64,000 nucleotides of DNA from Sphingobium sp. DEHP117 (GCF_030867385.1 NZ_JAPFBJ010000001.1:1240001-1304000), one strand, 5' to 3'; counted from the first letter of the stretch, positions 26,631-36,826 are shown. Numbers and translations: made by a program. The notes: a model not told the origin generated them from the sequence alone.

Positions 26631-27952
26631 CGGGTGCCCCGGATGAGTCGGCGCATCGCGATGACGTGCAATATGGCGGCCCCGATGAAACACAGCGCGT
26701 AAATGGTCATGAAGATCATGCCGGTCCCGGTGCCCGGATGCCCCGCCTGCATTGCCATCGTTAGCGGAGTCGTCAAAATCGACCCCGCCAGAAAGGGCAA
26801 TGACTGTCGCAGTAGCGGCCCGAACCGCCCGAGCGCGCCCTGCACATAGACCGACACACACATCACGGCGAGCGCCAGAAGAAGCGCGCACAGCAGCAGC
26901 AGTTCGCTCCACTCCAGGCTGACCTTCCCGGCATACAGATGCGCGAAGACAGCCTGCCCCGCGACGAGCAGCAGCACGCCCGCGCAGGCGGCCACCCCCA
27001 TGCCTACTGCCGCCGCCCGTCGGAGACTCCGGCCAAAGCTTTCGACATCGTGCACGAACCAGCTGTGCGTGAGGCGTGGCAGCGCACCCTCTATCGTCGC
27101 GCGGATCGTTGTGCCCACCGCGCGGATGATCTTGAACGTGAAATCAAAGAGGATCAGCAGGCGGCTATCGTGGGTGAGCGCCGCGATCAGGAAATAGGGG
27201 CTGTTATAGGCTGCCACCTCGCTCAGAGTCAGCGCCGCCGATGCGCCGATATCGCGCAGATAGGTGCGTCTGACATGCCCGCCGCCACGTCTCCATGCCA
27301 GCCAGTGCCCCACGCGCATCCCGGCCCGCCTGTGGAGCAGCGCCATACCCAGAGCCGCCCCGGCAAGGTTGATGAGCAGCATTGCAACCACCGAGGTGAA
27401 CAGACCCGCCCCCGCTAGCACCGCGAAGAGGGCAGCCAGGCCTGCCACGCGCCGGGCGATGTCCGTCAACTCCCAGACGAGATTGCGGTCGACAGCAGCC
27501 AACGCTCTTTTTGCAAGCAACAACATGATGTTGAGGGCCGAAGCGAAGAAGAATATGAGGAATATGGCAGGCATACCGGTGCGGATCCAGCCCAGCAGCA
27601 TCGCGCACGCGACCGCCGCTCCGCCCGCCACGATCAGGCTCGCGAGGAACAGGAACAACACGCCGATCTCTTCAGGGCGAAAGTCGCTTTCCCCCGCGCC
27701 GTCCGCCCTCCCCAGCCAGTGCCGCCGCAGCCGCGTGTAGATGACGTTGGTGATTCCGAACTCCGCCGAAATGGTGAAGTTGTTGAATGCGATCAGCAGC
27801 AGGAACGCGCGGAACTCCGCTTCCGGCAGCACGCGCACGAATACGTAGGTGACGGCAAAGCCCCATAACATCGACAGGGCGACCCCGCCGAGCTTGGCTA
27901 GGGTCAGCACCCGCGCGGATCGCTCCCCCGCAGCGACGAATGCGCGAACCAC
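26627..27952 (-). CDS. Second Wzx-like polysaccharide flippase
   Basis: A membrane protein of 441 residues with roughly 12-14 hydrophobic segments and the general layout of Wzx/MOP transporters (VLTLAKLGGVALSMLWGFAVTYVFVR at the start, then FGITNVIYTRLRRHWL). It is divergent from the other flippase at 16437-17756, so the two probably serve different glycans. The start appears to be a GTG at 27952, 15 bp after the methyltransferase stop, with a poor ribosome-binding site; an internal start is possible. Confidence 0.75.
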   Translation of the reverse strand: MVRAFVAAGERSARVLTLAKLGGVALSMLWGFAVTYVFVRVLPEAEFRAFLLLIAFNNFTISAEFGITNVIYTRLRRHWLGRADGAGESDFRPEEIGVLFLFLASLIVAGGAAVACAMLLGWIRTGMPAIFLIFFFASALNIMLLLAKRALAAVDRNLVWELTDIARRVAGLAALFAVLAGAGLFTSVVAMLLINLAGAALGMALLHRRAGMRVGHWLAWRRGGGHVRRTYLRDIGASAALTLSEVAAYNSPYFLIAALTHDSRLLILFDFTFKIIRAVGTTIRATIEGALPRLTHSWFVHDVESFGRSLRRAAAVGMGVAACAGVLLLVAGQAVFAHLYAGKVSLEWSELLLLCALLLALAVMCVSVYVQGALGRFGPLLRQSLPFLAGSILTTPLTMAMQAGHPGTGTGMIFMTIYALCFIGAAILHVIAMRRLIRGTR

Positions 27953-27967
27953 CCCCGGCGCGCCCGC

Positions 27968-28747
27968 TTAACCGCCCGCCGACGGCCGGCGCGCGCGAAA
28001 GAGCACCTCGCCCAGCGCCAGCCGGTGGACATCGCCTGCCGCGCAGTCGGTGGCGCAAATGACATCAAGGTCGAACCCTGCCGCGCGGATGCGGTCCGCA
28101 AAATCCGGGCCATATTGCCGCACATGATCCCACTGGCCAAAGCGCCGCTCGCGTTCGCGCGGCGGCATGGCGTAGGAGCCGTCTTCGGTCGGCCTATCCC
28201 ACAAGGGCACTATCAGCCACGCTTCGCCGCCCGGTTTCAGTGCCGTGAAGATGTTACGCAGCACCGCGGCGTCATCGGGCACATGCTCCATCACATGGCT
28301 GGCGTAAAACAGGTCGAAGCGGGCCTTCTCGACGATGTTCATCAAGTCAACCCGCTTCACGCCGGGCACCTTGTAGATATCCGGAAACAGATCGGCCGGC
28401 ACATAATCACCCGCATCAGCGCGCAGCCGGGCTACCAGACTTGCCTCGTTGGGCGCCATGTGGAGGATCGCACCGCCCTTAGGCACCGCAATGCGCCCGG
28501 TATCGAGCAGATGATGCACCAGTCGTTCGCGCGGTGAGGCGCCACATGCCGGGCAACCCCATGCCGGCTCGTCACCATAGCGAAAGAAGCCTGCGACATC
28601 CTCTCCGCAGGCGGGGCAATGCCGATCCTTGCGCGCGCCCAGCGCCGTGCGCACCGCGAGCAGCGCGCGCGAGCCATGTTTGCCCAGCGCCTTGGCCACG
28701 CGCTGCGCGGTAATCATTGAGGGAGCCTCCGCCACATCATCGCGCAC
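27968..28747 (-). CDS. Class I SAM methyltransferase with N-terminal zinc-ribbon motif
   Basis: The 259-residue protein starts with a basic helix, then a CPACG...CPACG pair (about residues 44-69) that should bind zinc. A methyltransferase-11-type domain follows, with DLFYASHVMEHVPDDAAVLRNIFTALKPGGEAWLIVPL. The usual glycine-rich SAM loop is replaced by ILHMAPNEASL, as in a subgroup of such enzymes. It sits between the second phosphoglycosyltransferase and the second flippase. A glycan methylation role is inferred from context only. Confidence 0.75.
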   Translation of the reverse strand: MRDDVAEAPSMITAQRVAKALGKHGSRALLAVRTALGARKDRHCPACGEDVAGFFRYGDEPAWGCPACGASPRERLVHHLLDTGRIAVPKGGAILHMAPNEASLVARLRADAGDYVPADLFPDIYKVPGVKRVDLMNIVEKARFDLFYASHVMEHVPDDAAVLRNIFTALKPGGEAWLIVPLWDRPTEDGSYAMPPRERERRFGQWDHVRQYGPDFADRIRAAGFDLDVICATDCAAGDVHRLALGEVLFRARRPSAGG

Positions 28748-28786
28748 TGCTATGCCGCGCGTTTCGCGAATAGCAAGTGCGGGAAT

Positions 28787-30211
28787 TCAATAGGCGCGGT
28801 GATGGACCAGCACCGCAACCGTCGCCAGCATGATGCGAATGTCGCGCGAAACGGACCAGTCCGTGACATATTCAAGGTCCGATTGCAGGCGCAGCAGCAG
28901 GTCCTCATGCGCGTCTGTGGTACCGCGATGCCCCCTGATCTGCGCAAGGCCAGTGATGCCGGGCTTGATGCAGTGGCGCGCCCAATAACGCGAATCGACT
29001 TCCCAATAAAGCGAGTCCGCCGCCTTGGCTCCGGCGGCATGCGGGCGCGGGCCGACGATACTCATATCGCCTTTCAATACATTGAAAAGCTGAGGTAATT
29101 CATCGATACTCGTCTTGCGGATGAACGCACCGACGCGAGTGACGCGCGGGTCGTCCTTCTGCGTCAGCTGGCTGGCGGTGTGATCTGAAAGTTCGGCGCG
29201 CATCGAGCGGAACTTGAGGATATCGAAAGGCCGCGCATCGCGCCCCAGCCGTGCCTGACGAAACAATATCGGGCCGGGGCTGGTCAGCTTGACCGCGATG
29301 GCTGTGGCAATCAGCAGCGGGGAAAGCACGATGATGGCGCCTAGGGATACCACGACATCGAAGATCCGCTTTATGATCCGCCCCCGAAAATCGAGCGGAC
29401 CGCCCGCGACGATCAGGGTAGGTAGATGCTGGAAACTCCCAACGCGCGCTGGCGCGAACCGGGCCATTTCGGGGACCAATATCTCGCCACGCGCAGAGAG
29501 GGACTTCAGGGCGATACTCCAGTCTTCGATCCGCTCACTGGGGCAGGCAACCACCACATGCTCCGCCCCCCCGACGATACGGGCGAGCTTTTCGGCCATT
29601 TTCGCGTCGTGGCGCGTGGGGTCCAGCCCGCGTTTGCGGGCATCGACCACTGTCATGTGCGGCGGGACATGCGGCAGCGCTACGCCATCGGCGATGAACA
29701 TCTCCATGCGCGGCACCGCGCCCAATATCCGCCGCGACAGCGCGGTCATGCCATAGCGGCAGGCAATCAGCCCGATCACCGAAAACCCACCCCCGACGAC
29801 GAAGGTGAGACGCGAAATCTGCTCGCCGATCTTGGCGAGGAAGATGATGAATAAGGTAAGCATCGCCGCCTGCACGAAGGCTAGCAGCGCATGCGCCGCG
29901 CTGGTCTTCGCTGCGCCGAGCATGCGCAAACCATAGGCACCGCCGTTGATGGCCAGCAGCGCGTAGATCGGCCCCAGCAAGGTGAAGATCACGATGCCGT
30001 GCGGCTTCCCCGGCTCACCCCATGGCGACCCGAGCACGAGCCAGTTCGCCAGAATGAAGCTGCCTAGCATGCCCCACATATCGAGCACCAGCCCGAGCAG
30101 ATAGAGGCGCAACCGCGCATGTTCCTTGCTGACGGGGGGGCTGACGGGTGGGGCCGCCGCCGATTCGTGGCGCACTTTTCGGTTCATCGACGATGCGGAT
30201 TCCTGGTGCAT
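28787..30211 (-). CDS. Second polyprenyl glycosylphosphotransferase
   Basis: A paralogue of the enzyme at 2462-3898, 474 residues. It has four N-terminal membrane helices and a C-terminal sugar-transferase domain from about residue 280 (KRIFDVVVSLGAIIVLSPL, LFRQARLGRDARPFDILKFRSMR, DELPQLFNVLKGDMSIVGPRPHA, KPGITGLAQIRGHRG). It should start a second lipid-linked glycan. It heads a reverse-strand cluster with methyltransferase, flippase, GT4, FkbM and GT-C genes. The ATG at 30211 has a weak ribosome-binding site; ATG 30187 is an alternative. Confidence 0.88.
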   Translation of the reverse strand: MHQESASSMNRKVRHESAAAPPVSPPVSKEHARLRLYLLGLVLDMWGMLGSFILANWLVLGSPWGEPGKPHGIVIFTLLGPIYALLAINGGAYGLRMLGAAKTSAAHALLAFVQAAMLTLFIIFLAKIGEQISRLTFVVGGGFSVIGLIACRYGMTALSRRILGAVPRMEMFIADGVALPHVPPHMTVVDARKRGLDPTRHDAKMAEKLARIVGGAEHVVVACPSERIEDWSIALKSLSARGEILVPEMARFAPARVGSFQHLPTLIVAGGPLDFRGRIIKRIFDVVVSLGAIIVLSPLLIATAIAVKLTSPGPILFRQARLGRDARPFDILKFRSMRAELSDHTASQLTQKDDPRVTRVGAFIRKTSIDELPQLFNVLKGDMSIVGPRPHAAGAKAADSLYWEVDSRYWARHCIKPGITGLAQIRGHRGTTDAHEDLLLRLQSDLEYVTDWSVSRDIRIMLATVAVLVHHRAY

Positions 30212-30254
30212 GACGCGTCTTTACACGAGCCATGTTACCGCTCAAAGAGGGGCG

Positions 30255-31307
30255 ATGTCCAAAAGCTTGTGTCGCCCTGTCATGCGCTGGATCGCGCTGC
30301 CTTGGTGGGCAATGCAGCTGTTGACTGGCGCCAAGTCCTTTCGCGACAACCCGCTGATCGGCTCGAAGCGGCTCAATCGGCTGGGCCTGCATGGTTGGCG
30401 AGTTAAGCTCGCGCATCGACTGGCTGCGCGCAGGCGGAGGGCGCTGGGCAGGCGCTTGAGCGCGGAAGACCGGGCGCAGTTCGAGCGGCAAGGCTTTTTG
30501 CTAGTGCGAGATTTTCTTCCCGAGGAGGAGTTTGCAGCACTCAGGCAAGCGTTGCTTGCGCGCGTCTCGCCGGCGCGGGAAATGGTGCAGGGTGACGCAA
30601 TTACCCGGCGCATCGCGATCGACGCCGCAATGCTGCGCGATGTTCCGGCGCTGCGCCGCCTGATCCGCATGCCGCGCTGGAAGAGCCTGATGCGCTTTGT
30701 TTCCAGCTTCGACAGCGAGCCGCTTTACTATATCCAGACGATCCTCACCCACCGCCATGACGCGCAGCCGGACCCGCAGCTCAATCTTCACGCCGACACA
30801 TTCCACCCGACAATGAAGGCGTGGTTTTTCCTGTCTGACGTGGCAGATGAGGATGGCCCGCTGACCTACGTGCCAGGATCACATCAGCTCACGCAGGACC
30901 GGTTGGCTTGGGAGCAGGCGCGCGCGTTGCGGGCGCCCGAAAATGTGGATTTTCTCTCCGCGCGTGGTTCCATGCGGATCGAGCCTGAGGAGCTGCCCGC
31001 ACTTGGCCTTGGACAGGCGGTTCGCTTTTCCGTGCCTGCCAATACGCTGGTGGTCGCGGACACTTGTGGGTTTCATGCGCGGGGCAGCTCGTCGCGACCG
31101 TCGACGCGGATTGAGATCTGGGCCTATAGTCGCCGCAATCCTTTCCTGCCTTGGTCCAATATGGATCTATTTAGCCTCCCAGGACTGGCGGAACGGCGCA
31201 TCGTGGCGTTGTGGGCATTCAGAGACCGGTTAAAGCGCTGGGTGGGCCAGCCGTGGATGCCAGCGGGTTTGATGACAGCAGATCATGACAGACCTACGAG
31301 TGACTGA
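30255..31307 (+). CDS. Phytanoyl-CoA dioxygenase (PhyH) family protein
   Basis: A non-haem Fe(II)/2-oxoglutarate oxygenase-like protein of 350 residues. The HxD pair is visible in LNLHADTFHPT, the distal His probably in DTCGFHARG, and a following Arg (STRIEIW) fits 2-oxoglutarate binding; DGPLTYVPGSHQ is a family hallmark. The first 75 residues are basic. ATG 30255 has AGAGGGG just upstream, unlike the farther start at 30126. It is divergent from the second phosphoglycosyltransferase and overlaps the KpsC-like gene by 23 bp. The substrate is unknown; hydroxylation of a glycan or lipid is a guess. Confidence 0.82.
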   Translation: MSKSLCRPVMRWIALPWWAMQLLTGAKSFRDNPLIGSKRLNRLGLHGWRVKLAHRLAARRRRALGRRLSAEDRAQFERQGFLLVRDFLPEEEFAALRQALLARVSPAREMVQGDAITRRIAIDAAMLRDVPALRRLIRMPRWKSLMRFVSSFDSEPLYYIQTILTHRHDAQPDPQLNLHADTFHPTMKAWFFLSDVADEDGPLTYVPGSHQLTQDRLAWEQARALRAPENVDFLSARGSMRIEPEELPALGLGQAVRFSVPANTLVVADTCGFHARGSSSRPSTRIEIWAYSRRNPFLPWSNMDLFSLPGLAERRIVALWAFRDRLKRWVGQPWMPAGLMTADHDRPTSD

Positions 31308-32967
31308 GCCGCTGCTGCGTATTCCGCCCTTTCCCGGCGCACGGGTGAAGGCGTTCACCTCGACAGGACCGGGGTTAGCGTCAGGCCTCTCTTCCGTTAC
31401 CGAAATACTCAAGCTGATGCGCAACGCGCGCATAGGTGGCACCTTCTGGGGAGCGCAGCCGGAGCTGCCACAGGGCGACTATCTGCTCGTGCGAACACGG
31501 GACACCCAGATGCGCGCCGAAGCATTGGGACAAGCCGCCGGGCCGGTCGTCATATGGGCACAAGAAGAGCAAAGGGGGGACACGCTGGATGACAGCGTGA
31601 CCCTTGTCGTCGGCGCGGCGGACCCATGGCATATGCTTTCCCGCGCACGCATGGTGTGGACCGATGCCGACGACGAGACGGCCTTCATCGCCGCGCTGAT
31701 GCACGTGCCGCTTGGGTTTTCGCGCGCTGCCGGGCGCTTCACGGCCTTGGGGCGCAGCGATCCGCAAGCACTTGAGCAAATCGCCACGCGGGAACTCGCG
31801 CGCGCATGGGCCGATCCATTCACCGGTGCGGCGACCGGCGTGGATCGCATCATCCTCTATTGCGCGGAGTGGCGGCGGCTGATTGACACCAATCGCCCTG
31901 TCATGGCCGCCTTCGGCTTCGGGCACTGGAAGCAGGGAACGGTCGATGCGCTCCTCTGGGGTGGGAACAGCGCGCATACGCCATTTCTTGCTCCGCGGCG
32001 CGAGCAGCTGGACGCGCTGCCCGCAGACGCTGCTGTCGCACTTTGGAAAGCGCGGGTACCTGAAAGCTTTCTTGCCGCGTGCGAGCAGTCCGGCCGCCCG
32101 CTCTATGAGGTGGAGGACGGGTTCATCCGCTCGGTCGGGCTTGGGGCGGACTGCGTGCCGCCGCTGTCGATCGTCGTTGACCCCGTGGGGGTGCATTACG
32201 ACCCAGCGCGCCCCAGTGAGCTGGAAAATCTGTTGATTGACCGCAATTTTGCGCCTGATCTTCTGGTGCGGGCGCGTCAATTGTGCACTCTCATCATCGA
32301 AAGCGGGATCAGCAAATATGAGGCAGGGGGCGTGGCTCCCCTGCCCCGCCCCGGCGGCGCCCGGCGGCATATCTTGGTGACAGGGCAGGTAGAGGATGAT
32401 CGCTCGGTGATGGCAGGCGGCGGCGATGTGCAGGGCAATTTCGATCTGCTTGCCCGCGCGCGCGCTGTCGAGCCGGATGCCTTCATCCTCTACAAGCCGC
32501 ATCCCGATGTCCTTTCCGGCCACCGCAAGGGGCATGTCGCGCACAGTGACGCGCTGCGTCATGCCGATGCGGTCGTGACAGACCAGCCGATCTCGACGCT
32601 GCTCGATATGGTCGACGGCGTGCATGTGTTGACCTCGCTCGCCGGGTTCGAGGGGCTGTTGCGCGGCAAGGATGTGACGACGCATGGCGTACCCTTTTAT
32701 GCGGGCTGGGGACTGACCACCGATCTGGGCGAGGTGCCGGAACGGCGGCGGGGGCACAAGCGCACCCTGGACGAGCTGGTGGCGGCGACATTGCTGCTCT
32801 ATCCGCGCTATCTCGACCCGATTACCGGCCTCCCCTGCCCGCCGGAAGTATTGATCAAACGCTTGAAATCCGGCGGGGCGCGTCGGAAAAATACAATCCT
32901 TGTGTCGCTGCGCCGCGCACAGGGAAAAATGCGACGCTGGCTATCGGGGGTTAAGACAGCTTCATGA
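31285..32967 (+). CDS. KpsC-like capsule polysaccharide protein
   Basis: The 560-residue protein has the KpsC/capsule-synthesis signature: LYEVEDGFIRSVGLG (about residue 275), the HPDVLSG segment in FILYKPHPDVLSGHRKG, TDQPISTLLDMVDGVHVLTSLAGFEGLL and a THGVPFYAGWGLT motif. In group 2 capsules KpsC adds beta-Kdo to a lysophosphatidylglycerol anchor using two transferase modules; here only one clear module plus a divergent N-terminal part is seen. The gene overlaps the PhyH gene and, by four bases, the KpsS-like gene. No KpsMT/ABC-2 exporter is visible. Confidence 0.82.
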   Translation: MTDLRVTEPLLRIPPFPGARVKAFTSTGPGLASGLSSVTEILKLMRNARIGGTFWGAQPELPQGDYLLVRTRDTQMRAEALGQAAGPVVIWAQEEQRGDTLDDSVTLVVGAADPWHMLSRARMVWTDADDETAFIAALMHVPLGFSRAAGRFTALGRSDPQALEQIATRELARAWADPFTGAATGVDRIILYCAEWRRLIDTNRPVMAAFGFGHWKQGTVDALLWGGNSAHTPFLAPRREQLDALPADAAVALWKARVPESFLAACEQSGRPLYEVEDGFIRSVGLGADCVPPLSIVVDPVGVHYDPARPSELENLLIDRNFAPDLLVRARQLCTLIIESGISKYEAGGVAPLPRPGGARRHILVTGQVEDDRSVMAGGGDVQGNFDLLARARAVEPDAFILYKPHPDVLSGHRKGHVAHSDALRHADAVVTDQPISTLLDMVDGVHVLTSLAGFEGLLRGKDVTTHGVPFYAGWGLTTDLGEVPERRRGHKRTLDELVAATLLLYPRYLDPITGLPCPPEVLIKRLKSGGARRKNTILVSLRRAQGKMRRWLSGVKTAS

Positions 32968-34289
32968 AGAATGTGGGCATCGCCAAACGCCGTTTCCTGT
33001 TTCTGCAGGGCCCGCAGGGGCCCTTCTTCTGGCTGCTGGCGCAGGAGATCGGTCGCCTCGGCTACCTGGTCTATCGCATCAACCTGAACGGCGGCGACCA
33101 GCTGGACTGGCCGGGAAAGGCCGCCAACTATCGCGGCGGACAGGCCGGATGGAACCGCTATCTCGATGCTTTTCTGCGCGATAATCGCATCACCGACATT
33201 TTGTTGTTCGGTGACTGTCGCCCGCTGCACCAGGCGGCGCACGGCATGGCAAAGCTGCGCGGCGTGAATATCCATGTGTTCGAAGAAGGCTATATTCGGC
33301 CGCACTGGATGACGATGGAGCCGGACGGGGTCAACGGCCACTCGTCCCTTCCCCGCGACCCTGAAGTTCTACTCAAAATGGCGGCACAACTTCCGCCCCC
33401 GCCTCGTTCGCCCGAGATTACAGCCAGTTTTCGCCGCCGTATGCGCGACGCTCTGCGCTATTATCTCGCTGCCAGCCTGCGGCGCTGGCAGTTCCCGTGC
33501 TTCCGGTCGCACCGCCCTGACTGGCCAATAGCGGAAGTTGCAGGCTGGGCCCTGAAATATGCGCGCCAGAGACTTCACAGACAGCGCGAAGCCGAGGCTC
33601 TCGCTGAGGTCGGCAAGGAACCCTATTTCCTGTTCCCGCTTCAGCTCAATTCCGACTATCAGATCCGGGCGCATTCCCCGTTTTCGAGCATGTATGACGC
33701 GGTGCTGTACGTTATGGAAAGCTTCGCCCGCTTTGCGCCGGACGGGACGATGTTGGTCATCAAGGAGCATCCGTTCGACTGTCAGTTCAGAAGCTGGCGA
33801 CGTTTTCTCGATCGTCGGGCGCGCTGGCTCGGCATCGCCGACCGCGTGCTCCATGTGGCGGGCGGCGATCTGACCGCCATGGCGCGCGACAGCCTTGGCA
33901 TGGTGACGGTCAACAGTACATCGGGCACACTTGGCCTGTCAGAAGGCGTGCCCGTGTTCGTGCTGGGTAACGCGATCTACGATATCCCGGGTATCACTCA
34001 TCAGGGGAAGCTGGATGATTATTGGTCCGCCCCCCAGGCCCCGGACCCTGCGGTCTACGACGCCTTCCGCCGGGTGCTGCACGCGCGGTGCCTGATCCCG
34101 GGCGGCGTTGCCAGCGAGTCAGCTGTTGCGACACTGATCCAATCGGCACTACACCGGTTGTTCGAGGACCCGGCTCACATTCCCGTGAGAATGGAGCCGG
34201 GCCAAAGCCTCGCCGCCGTTCACGCCGCTGCGGAGGTTTCCACCAATATGCCTGCGTCAGCATCGGCGGGGACCTGGCGGATCAGATAA
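32964..34289 (+). CDS. KpsS-like capsule polysaccharide protein
   Basis: A 441-residue protein of the KpsS type. It begins [21 protein letters not shown], and carries [41 protein letters not shown] and [21 protein letters not shown]. KpsS initiates the Kdo linker of group 2 capsules. With the KpsC-like protein it may form a linker or modification pair, but the acceptor is unknown. Its last 70 bp overlap the 3' end of ahpF on the opposite strand, so the C-terminal tail (after about residue 418) may be unconserved. Confidence 0.82.
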   Translation: MKNVGIAKRRFLFLQGPQGPFFWLLAQEIGRLGYLVYRINLNGGDQLDWPGKAANYRGGQAGWNRYLDAFLRDNRITDILLFGDCRPLHQAAHGMAKLRGVNIHVFEEGYIRPHWMTMEPDGVNGHSSLPRDPEVLLKMAAQLPPPPRSPEITASFRRRMRDALRYYLAASLRRWQFPCFRSHRPDWPIAEVAGWALKYARQRLHRQREAEALAEVGKEPYFLFPLQLNSDYQIRAHSPFSSMYDAVLYVMESFARFAPDGTMLVIKEHPFDCQFRSWRRFLDRRARWLGIADRVLHVAGGDLTAMARDSLGMVTVNSTSGTLGLSEGVPVFVLGNAIYDIPGITHQGKLDDYWSAPQAPDPAVYDAFRRVLHARCLIPGGVASESAVATLIQSALHRLFEDPAHIPVRMEPGQSLAAVHAAAEVSTNMPASASAGTWRIR

Positions 34290-35824
34290 TCGAACGCGGA
34301 CAGGGCCGCGGTCGCACCATCGCCCATCGCAATGACGATCTGCTTATAGGGCGCAGTTGTGGCGTCTCCTGCTGCGAACACGCCGGGAAGCGAGGTCGCG
34401 CCGCGCGCATCCACCTCGATCTCGCCGCGCGGAGACAGAGCGATGTCGCCATCGAGCCATTCGGTGTTGGGCACCAGGCCGATCTGTACGAATATCCCCT
34501 CAAGTTCGATGAGATGTTCCTCGTCGCTCGTGCGGTCACGATAGCGGATGCCCACCACTTTCTCGCCGTCACCCAGCACTTCGGTGCTGAGCGCCGAAAG
34601 GATCACCCGAACATTGGGCAGGCTGTGGAGCTTGCGCTGCAAGACCGCGTCGGCGCGCAACTGGCTGTCGAATTCGATGACAGTGACCTGCGCGACGATT
34701 CCGGCAAGGTCTATCGCCGCCTCCACGCCGGAGTTTCCGCCGCCGATCACCGCAACGCGCTTGCCCTTGAACAGCGGCCCATCGCAATGCGGGCAATAAG
34801 CGACGCCCTTGTTGCGATATTCCTCCTCGCCCGGCACCCCCATCTGCCTCCAGCGTGCGCCGGTGGAGAGGATGACAGTCTTGGCCTTCAACTGCGCGCC
34901 GTTTTCCAGCGCTACGCCGATCAGGCCGCCCGGCTGGGCTGCGGGCACCAGCTTTGCCGCCTTCTGCAGGTTCATGACGTCGACGCCATAGTCCTTCACA
35001 TGGCCTTCCAGCGCAGAGGCAAGCTTCGGCCCCTCGGTATAGGGAACGGAGATGAAGTTCTCGATGCCCATCGTATCGAGCACCTGGCCGCCGAACCGCT
35101 CCGCCGCCACCCCTACCCGGATGCCCTTGCGCGCGGCATAGATCGCCGCCGCCGCCCCGGCCGGCCCGCCACCCACGACGAGAACGTCGAACGGCTCCTT
35201 GCCGGCCAGCTTTTCGGCAGCCTTCGCTGATGCGCCGGTATCAAGCTTGGCGACAATCTGCTCCAGCTCCATGCGGCCCGAGGCGAACACCTCGCCGTTC
35301 AGATACACGGTAGGCACCGCCATCACCTTGCGGGCATCGACCTCGGCCTGAAACAGCGCGCCGTCGATAGCGGTGTGCGAGATGCGCGGGTTCAGCACCG
35401 CCATCAGGTTGAGGGCCTGCACCACATCGGGGCAGTTCTGGCACGAGAGCGAGAAATAGGTCTCGAACGCGTAATCGCCATCGAGCGCACGCACCTGATC
35501 GAGCAGTTCAGGCGCGGCCTTCGAAGGATGTCCGCCCACCTGCAACAGCGCCAGCACCAGAGAAGTGAACTCGTGGCCAAGCGGAATACCCGCGAATGTA
35601 ACGCCGATGTCCGTACCCACGCGGCGGATCAGGAATGAGGGCTGGCGCGCATCGTCGCCATCGCGCCTTACGCTCACCTTGTCGGAAAGCGCAGCGATCT
35701 CATCGAGCAGCGCTGCGAGCTCCTGCGATTTCGCGCCGTCGTCAAGCGACGCCACCAGCTCTATCGGCTCGCGAATGTTCGCGAGATAGGCCTTGAGCTG
35801 TTCCTTCATTGCGGGTTCGAGCAT
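34220..35824 (-). CDS. ahpF: Alkyl hydroperoxide reductase subunit F
   Basis: The flavoprotein passes electrons from NADH to AhpC. The 534-residue protein has the N-terminal double thioredoxin-like domain with CQNC, an FAD-binding motif [19 protein letters not shown], the redox pair in AYCPHCDGP, an NAD-binding [15 protein letters not shown] and a C-terminal [27 protein letters not shown] 35824 is chosen because GGAGG lies five bases upstream; ATG 35836 and a GTG/ATG farther up are less likely. ahpC lies about 130 bp upstream on the same strand. Confidence 0.96.
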   Translation of the reverse strand: MLEPAMKEQLKAYLANIREPIELVASLDDGAKSQELAALLDEIAALSDKVSVRRDGDDARQPSFLIRRVGTDIGVTFAGIPLGHEFTSLVLALLQVGGHPSKAAPELLDQVRALDGDYAFETYFSLSCQNCPDVVQALNLMAVLNPRISHTAIDGALFQAEVDARKVMAVPTVYLNGEVFASGRMELEQIVAKLDTGASAKAAEKLAGKEPFDVLVVGGGPAGAAAAIYAARKGIRVGVAAERFGGQVLDTMGIENFISVPYTEGPKLASALEGHVKDYGVDVMNLQKAAKLVPAAQPGGLIGVALENGAQLKAKTVILSTGARWRQMGVPGEEEYRNKGVAYCPHCDGPLFKGKRVAVIGGGNSGVEAAIDLAGIVAQVTVIEFDSQLRADAVLQRKLHSLPNVRVILSALSTEVLGDGEKVVGIRYRDRTSDEEHLIELEGIFVQIGLVPNTEWLDGDIALSPRGEIEVDARGATSLPGVFAAGDATTAPYKQIVIAMGDGATAALSAFDYLIRQVPADADAGILVETSAAA

Positions 35825-35956
35825 GAATGCCTCCATTGCCCTTCCCAAGGGCCCACACTATCGCCTGCCGCCCCGATACGTGTGGGGGTCGACATCAGAA
35901 CGGCAGGCGACGGGTTCGCGGCGCGCCTCTCAGGCAAACGCCGCTTGTCTGGATCG

Positions 35957-36520
35957 TCAGATCTTGCCGACAAGATCCAGCGACGGAGCAAGGGTCTTCG
36001 CGCCCTCCTCCCACTTGGCAGGGCAAACCTCACCGGGGTGGGTCTGCCAGTACTTCAGCGCCTTCACCTTGCGCAGCAGTTCCGCGGCGTTGCGGCCGAC
36101 ACCCTCCGGGGTGATCTCCACGAGCTGGATGACGCCCTGCGGATCGACCACAAAAGTGCCACGATCGGCGAGGCCCACGCCGGGACGCAGAACGTCGAAA
36201 TTATTGGCGAGCACGTGGTTCTGATCGCCGAGCATATAATAGTCGATCTTGCCGATGGCTGGCGACGTATCGTGCCATGCCTTATGGCTGAAATGCGTAT
36301 CGGTCGAGACCGCATAGATCTCGGCACCAAGCGCCTGGAATTCGCCGTAGAGATCGGCCAGATCTTCAAGCTCGGTCGGGCAGACGAAGGTAAAATCCGC
36401 AGGATAGAAAACAAAAATGGCGTATTTGCCTTTGACATCCGCGTCCGTCACATCGACGAACTTGCCTGACTTGAAAGCTGTGGCGCTGAACGGTTTGATC
36501 TCGGTACTAATAACAGCCAT
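35957..36520 (-). CDS. ahpC: Peroxiredoxin, alkyl hydroperoxide reductase subunit C
   Basis: Typical 2-Cys peroxiredoxin of 187 residues that reduces hydrogen peroxide and organic hydroperoxides, recycled by AhpF. The peroxidatic Cys47 lies in PADFTFVCPTEL and the resolving Cys166 in GEVCPAKW. The C-terminal YF-type tail is replaced by LDLVGKI. It is transcribed ahead of ahpF. A 230-bp upstream region separates it from tRNA-Thr; an OxyR-type operator is plausible there, but I could not identify a clear one. Confidence 0.97.
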   Translation of the reverse strand: MAVISTEIKPFSATAFKSGKFVDVTDADVKGKYAIFVFYPADFTFVCPTELEDLADLYGEFQALGAEIYAVSTDTHFSHKAWHDTSPAIGKIDYYMLGDQNHVLANNFDVLRPGVGLADRGTFVVDPQGVIQLVEITPEGVGRNAAELLRKVKALKYWQTHPGEVCPAKWEEGAKTLAPSLDLVGKI

Positions 36521-36750
36521 CTTCTATCTCCGTATCTGGCAGGTTGAACTTCCGGCGCGTCAGGCTGCGATGCCACATCCGACTCCGCGCAAAACTTGCT
36601 GGAGTGCTAATATCAGTCGGCTGCCCATTGGGGAAATTGCTTTTATCCGCAACACAGATCGAGAAAATCGATTATACTCACCCGCGCGTCGCTGACCGAG
36701 CCGTTTTTGCACTAGACGTCGGGCGCTCCTTCAAGCATGGAAGCGCCCAC

Positions 36751-36826
<76 letters not shown>

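Noticed and set aside
36521..36750. OxyR operator upstream of ahpC
   Set aside because: Expected from biology, but no convincing ATAG-N7-CTAT-type dyad could be read, so it is not annotated.
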